Source of the DNA: Nymphaea colorata
Lineage: Eukaryota > Streptophyta > Magnoliopsida > Nymphaeales > Nymphaeaceae
Direction of reading: 5' to 3'
DNA length: 64,000 nucleotides
Assembly: GCF_008831285.2 (NCBI RefSeq)
Contig: NC_045148.1
Coordinates: forward strand, 11,326,183 to 11,390,182
Part shown: positions 62,985 to 64,000 of the stretch, piece after piece
Layout: each line of letters opens with the position of its first letter
How positions within the stretch are numbered: position 1 is the first letter of the stretch
Position numbers and translations under genes: made by a program
The notes under the pieces: model-generated
Database searches by the model: none
The model's input: only the letters and a program-made list of their open reading frames with translations
Told to the model about the DNA's origin: nothing

Positions 62985-64000
62985 TGCCTTTGGGGTTGTC
63001 CTTGAATCTACCCAACCTGAAATGGCTGAGGTCAACTCCTTGGGCTTCGCCAGTCGTGACTAGGTCCGCTAGAATCCTCCCCATCACAGGACCCATCTTG
63101 AACCCGTGACCGGAAAACCCACAAGCGATGGCCACGTCCTTTCCGAGCTCGCCGCCGAGGAAGTCGACCACGAAGTCCTCGTCCGGCGTCATGGAGTACA
63201 TGCAGCCCTGCACCAACACCGGCTCTTGGGCCTCCACTGCACCCTCAAACCGTGCCCGAATCCACGGCGACGCCGCATGCCGAAGCAGCTCCAAGTTCGT
63301 GGACCAATCCCGCCGGTTGGGGTCGCACGGCTGGCCGCCGTGGATGGCAATTTTGAGTAGCCCTGGGAAGTCCGCCGTGGGGGTGCCGTAGATGTACGGC
63401 TCATCGTAGCAAGCGAACGTCGGGAAACCGTTCTCAGGCAAGAACTTGGAGGCGGATTCGCCGTCCTTGATCTTCCAGTAGCAGACGGTAGTGTGCAGCG
63501 GCTGCACGGGCACGCAAGCCCCAGAGAACTCTCGCGCCAGCTCGCCGGCCCACGCGCCGACGGTCACGACGCACTTCCTCCCGCGGAACTGCCGGCCGGT
63601 CTTCGTGGAGACCGCGAGACTGCCGTCCTCTTGCCTGGCGACGGCTGTGACCTCTTGGTGGTCCGTCAGAACCGCGCCGTGGCGGAGGGCGAGGGCCTGG
63701 AACATGGCCACGGCCTTGGTGGGCTTGACGAAGCCTCCATCCCGGGTCACAACGCCGATCCAGCCGTCCGGGAGGTGGAACGCTCCGCCGAACTCCGCGG
63801 CGACGTCGGCGGGGCTGAGGAGCCGGTGCTCGATCCGGTTCTGCTGGCAGACGGCGACGAGGGACTGGAGGGTCGGGTTGTCGCGGGCACCCATGTCGAG
63901 TTGGGGCGTCTGGGTATAGACGCGGAAACCGATCTCCGACTCGGCCTCACGCCAGAGGCGGATCGACTCGGCGACCATCCCGGGGTAGTAGGGCTCCGGG
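62935..64000 (-). CDS. Sarcosine/pipecolate oxidase-like FAD enzyme (5' partial)
   Basis: The frame is open from the window edge (64000) to TAA at 62937-62935, about 354 residues with no intron. Homologues in plants are monomeric sarcosine oxidase family FAD enzymes that oxidise sarcosine or L-pipecolate with release of peroxide. Visible family segments include YYPGMVAESIRLWREAESEI near the N-terminal side, FVKPTKAVAMFQALA, CVVTVGAWAGELA, VCYWKIKDGE, FACYDEPYIYGTP, LLKIAIHGG, MYSMTPDEDFVVDFLGGELG and GFSGHGFKMGPVMGRILADL, the last being the C-terminal FAD-contact region. The N-terminal GxGxxG dinucleotide fold lies beyond the window. The C-terminus is SYSQAS, without an SKL-type peroxisomal signal. 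The gene is far more GC-rich than its surroundings. Substrate is not decidable from sequence. Confidence 0.9.
   Translation of the reverse strand, partial: PEPYYPGMVAESIRLWREAESEIGFRVYTQTPQLDMGARDNPTLQSLVAVCQQNRIEHRLLSPADVAAEFGGAFHLPDGWIGVVTRDGGFVKPTKAVAMFQALALRHGAVLTDHQEVTAVARQEDGSLAVSTKTGRQFRGRKCVVTVGAWAGELAREFSGACVPVQPLHTTVCYWKIKDGESASKFLPENGFPTFACYDEPYIYGTPTADFPGLLKIAIHGGQPCDPNRRDWSTNLELLRHAASPWIRARFEGAVEAQEPVLVQGCMYSMTPDEDFVVDFLGGELGKDVAIACGFSGHGFKMGPVMGRILADLVTTGEAQGVDLSHFRLGRFKDNPKGNSKEYGDQVSSYSQAS

Noticed and set aside
63106-63919. Several plus-strand ORFs opposite the oxidase gene
   Set aside because: High GC content keeps alternative frames open; the minus-strand frame alone matches a known protein family along its full length.
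1-64000. Possible operon-like or gene-cluster system
   Set aside because: The genes have unrelated functions, lie on both strands, are separated by kilobases and are ordinary single plant genes; nothing supports a shared system.

Overview
This is plant nuclear DNA. It is AT-rich, its genes are split by long introns with GT..AG (once GC..AG) borders, and the proteins are plant-type. The clade below flowering plants cannot be fixed from this window. Five host genes can be reconstructed: (1) a PIEZO mechanosensitive channel on +, lacking only its first exon(s) (622-17568, 18 exons); (2) a two-exon CW-zinc-finger/methyl-CpG-binding-domain protein of the MBD4/MBD2 class on - (19713-22232); (3) a complete chloroplast-type pyruvate, phosphate dikinase on + (38372-54461, 20 coding exons, 962 aa), with a possible TATA promoter and untranslated first exon near 34.5 kb; (4) a PRCC-like nuclear protein on + (56449-58837), whose frame is broken once in a C-run; (5) the intronless, GC-rich C-terminal part of a sarcosine/pipecolate-type FAD oxidase on - (62935-64000), cut by the window edge.

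Between these genes lie relics. At 23.4-24.8 kb a TSJT1-like (DUF3700) first exon is followed by a damaged actin-depolymerizing-factor body. At 25.8-26.5 kb there is a decayed CACTA (TNP2) transposase on -. At 28.4-28.9 kb there is a MITE-like element with inverted repeats. A 1.17-kb hAT-like element with a perfect 8-bp target duplication sits in a PIEZO intron. An LTR-retrotransposon end with a tRNA-Met primer-binding site sits in the PRCC intron. Decayed NLR leucine-rich-repeat sequence lies at 60.2-61.1 kb on -. Local tandem duplications and microsatellites are common.

The genes are independent eukaryotic transcription units and show no joint pathway or operon. I found no tRNA, rRNA or CRISPR array, and no convincing novel multi-gene system. 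The observations most worth checking are an in-frame ATG inside the 77-bp intron of PPDK that could give a transit-peptide-free isoform, the TSJT1/ADF juxtaposition, the PRCC frameshift, the GC-AG intron of PIEZO, the hAT insertion, and the tandem duplication overlapping the 3' coding end of the oxidase gene.
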